Assembly: GCA_036123635.1 (NCBI GenBank)
Contig: JAZADL010000099.1
Location: forward strand, 1 to 14,375
DNA: 14,375 nt
DNA from: UBA9410 sp036123635
GTDB taxonomy: Bacteria; Actinomycetota; Acidimicrobiia; Acidimicrobiales; MedAcidi-G1
Direction: 5' to 3'
Part shown: piece by piece, positions 13,505 through 14,375 of the stretch
Layout of the letters: each line of letters begins with the position of its first letter
How positions within the stretch are numbered: position 1 is the stretch's first letter
The notes under the pieces: generated by a model
Databases searched by the model: none
The model's input: the letters and a program-made list of their open reading frames with translations, nothing else
What the model was told of the DNA's origin: nothing
Program-made: the position numbers and the translations under genes

Positions 13505-14326
13505 ATGGCCCTTGACGTCCGACCGCTCACCGCCACCCTGGGAGCCGACGTGTCCGGCGTGGACATGGCCGACGTCGATGGTTTGACCCTAGAAGCGCTC
13601 CATCGGGCCTGGCTGGACTACAAGGTTCTCGTCCTGCGCGACCAGCACATCACCATCGAGGAGCACATCGCCTTCGGACGGTTGTTCGGTGACCTTGAGG
13701 TTCACCCCTTCGCGGTGCGCCGCCGGGCTCGTACTGACCACCCGGAGGTCGTGACCATAAGGTCCGACGCCGAAACCACTTACTCAGCGTCGCGCTGGCA
13801 TTCCGACGTGACCTGGCGGGAAGCGCCGTCAATGGGTTCGGTCTTGCGGGCTGTCGAGATTCCTCCGGTTGGTGGTGACACGTGCTTCGCCGATGCCACA
13901 GCTGCCTACGATCGCTTGCCCGACACCTGGAAGTCCAGGGTTGATGATCTGGTGGCTGTCCATGACTTCACCCGCGCGTTCGGCGGTCGGCTTGACACCG
14001 ACGAACTGGCCGAGAAGCAGGCGACCTATCCGGCGGTCGAGCATCCGGTCGTCCGCACCCACCCGGAAACCGGCGCCCGGGGGATTTACACCAACCGGTC
14101 GTTCACTTCGCATGTGGTGGGTGTCAGCGCCGACGAGTCCGCAGAGATCCTGAGGAGACTGGAGCGGGCGATCATGGATCCGAGCGTGCAGTGCCGGATC
14201 CGGTGGGAGGTTGACACGTTCGTGATGTGGGACAACCGGGCCGTCCAACACTTTGGGACAAACGACTTCTATCCGGAGACTCGACATATGGAGAGGGTCA
14301 CCATTATCGGAGACCGGCCCGTCTGA
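13505..14326 (+). CDS. TauD/TfdA-family Fe(II)/2-oxoglutarate dioxygenase
   Basis: A 273-residue non-haem iron oxygenase, close to the usual family length. It hydroxylates a C-H bond next to a sulfonate, sulfate ester, ether or similar group while turning 2-oxoglutarate into succinate. The facial triad is clear: His99 and Asp101 in W-H-S-D, His249 in V-Q-H-F. Arg260 and Arg264 follow at the same spacing as TauD (His255, Arg266, Arg270) for 2-oxoglutarate binding. Also visible: R-D-Q-H (45-48), G-D-T-C-F-A-D (family core strand) and W-D-N-R. The start is well supported by GGAGG eight bases upstream. The substrate is not decided by these motifs; taurine-like sulfonates, alkyl sulfates and phenoxyacetates are all possible. 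It stands apart from the other operons. Confidence 0.95.
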   Translation: MALDVRPLTATLGADVSGVDMADVDGLTLEALHRAWLDYKVLVLRDQHITIEEHIAFGRLFGDLEVHPFAVRRRARTDHPEVVTIRSDAETTYSASRWHSDVTWREAPSMGSVLRAVEIPPVGGDTCFADATAAYDRLPDTWKSRVDDLVAVHDFTRAFGGRLDTDELAEKQATYPAVEHPVVRTHPETGARGIYTNRSFTSHVVGVSADESAEILRRLERAIMDPSVQCRIRWEVDTFVMWDNRAVQHFGTNDFYPETRHMERVTIIGDRPV

Positions 14327-14357
14327 TCCCGTGGCCCTGCCTCAGGTAAAGGCGGGG

Positions 14358-14375
14358 ATGACTTCGGAGCAGAAG
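14358..14375 (+). CDS. Possible start of a gene cut by the window end
   Basis: An ATG at 14358 opens the frame M-T-S-E-Q-K to the window end, with AAAGG five bases before it, 32 bases after the TauD-like stop. Six codons cannot be identified; this is only a positional candidate for a co-transcribed gene. Confidence 0.25.

Overview
The window most likely comes from the chromosome of a moderately GC-rich actinobacterium. The evidence is TANNNT-type -10 boxes placed 6-8 bases before start codons (leaderless transcripts), GTG starts, two cytochrome P450s, family III CoA-transferase and acyl-CoA dehydrogenase genes, and an initiator tRNA with encoded CCA. An uncultured marine or soil Acidimicrobiia-like lineage is my guess; no marker gene proves it. 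Almost every gene encodes a catabolic enzyme for organic acids, aromatics, amines or sulfur compounds. I see no phage, insertion sequence, CRISPR or toxin gene.

Layout. (1) 2-1677, plus: the end of a family III CoA-transferase, translationally coupled to an acyl-CoA dehydrogenase homologue. That homologue lacks both known positions of the catalytic glutamate and instead has Gln246 and Arg85, the pattern I recall for 3-sulfinopropionyl-CoA desulfinase. (2) 1834-5119, minus: glutamine-synthetase-like ligase, P450 with an Asn-Glu pair in place of the Asp-Thr pair, and an SDR dehydrogenase, tightly packed. (3) 5247-5768, plus: a MarR regulator divergent from block 2. (4) 5946-9475, plus: HpaD-like extradiol dioxygenase, FAH-family hydrolase/isomerase, small cupin and MhpA-like FAD hydroxylase, all overlapping or 4 bases apart. 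(5) 9486-12403, minus: alpha/beta hydrolase, class I glutamine-amidotransferase-like hydrolase, and a CYP125/142-like P450. (6) 12492-12600: initiator tRNA-fMet and a strong intrinsic terminator. (7) 12637-14326, plus: a hotdog-fold protein and a TauD/TfdA dioxygenase; a possible next gene starts at 14358.

How it may work together (inference). Blocks 2-4 look like one MarR-controlled regulon, because the promoter/operator in front of marR is repeated almost base for base in front of the dioxygenase operon. Block 4 can hydroxylate, cleave and process a phenolic ring. Block 2 begins with a ligase of the type that makes gamma-glutamyl amides, and block 5 holds a class I amidotransferase-like protein of the type that removes gamma-glutamyl groups. 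Each sits next to a P450. Together this suggests gamma-glutamyl protection of an amine, oxidation, deprotection and meta-cleavage, a P450-based counterpart of aniline/isopropylamine pathways. Block 1 suggests a separate organosulfur (sulfinate) route. No P450 redox partner is encoded here.
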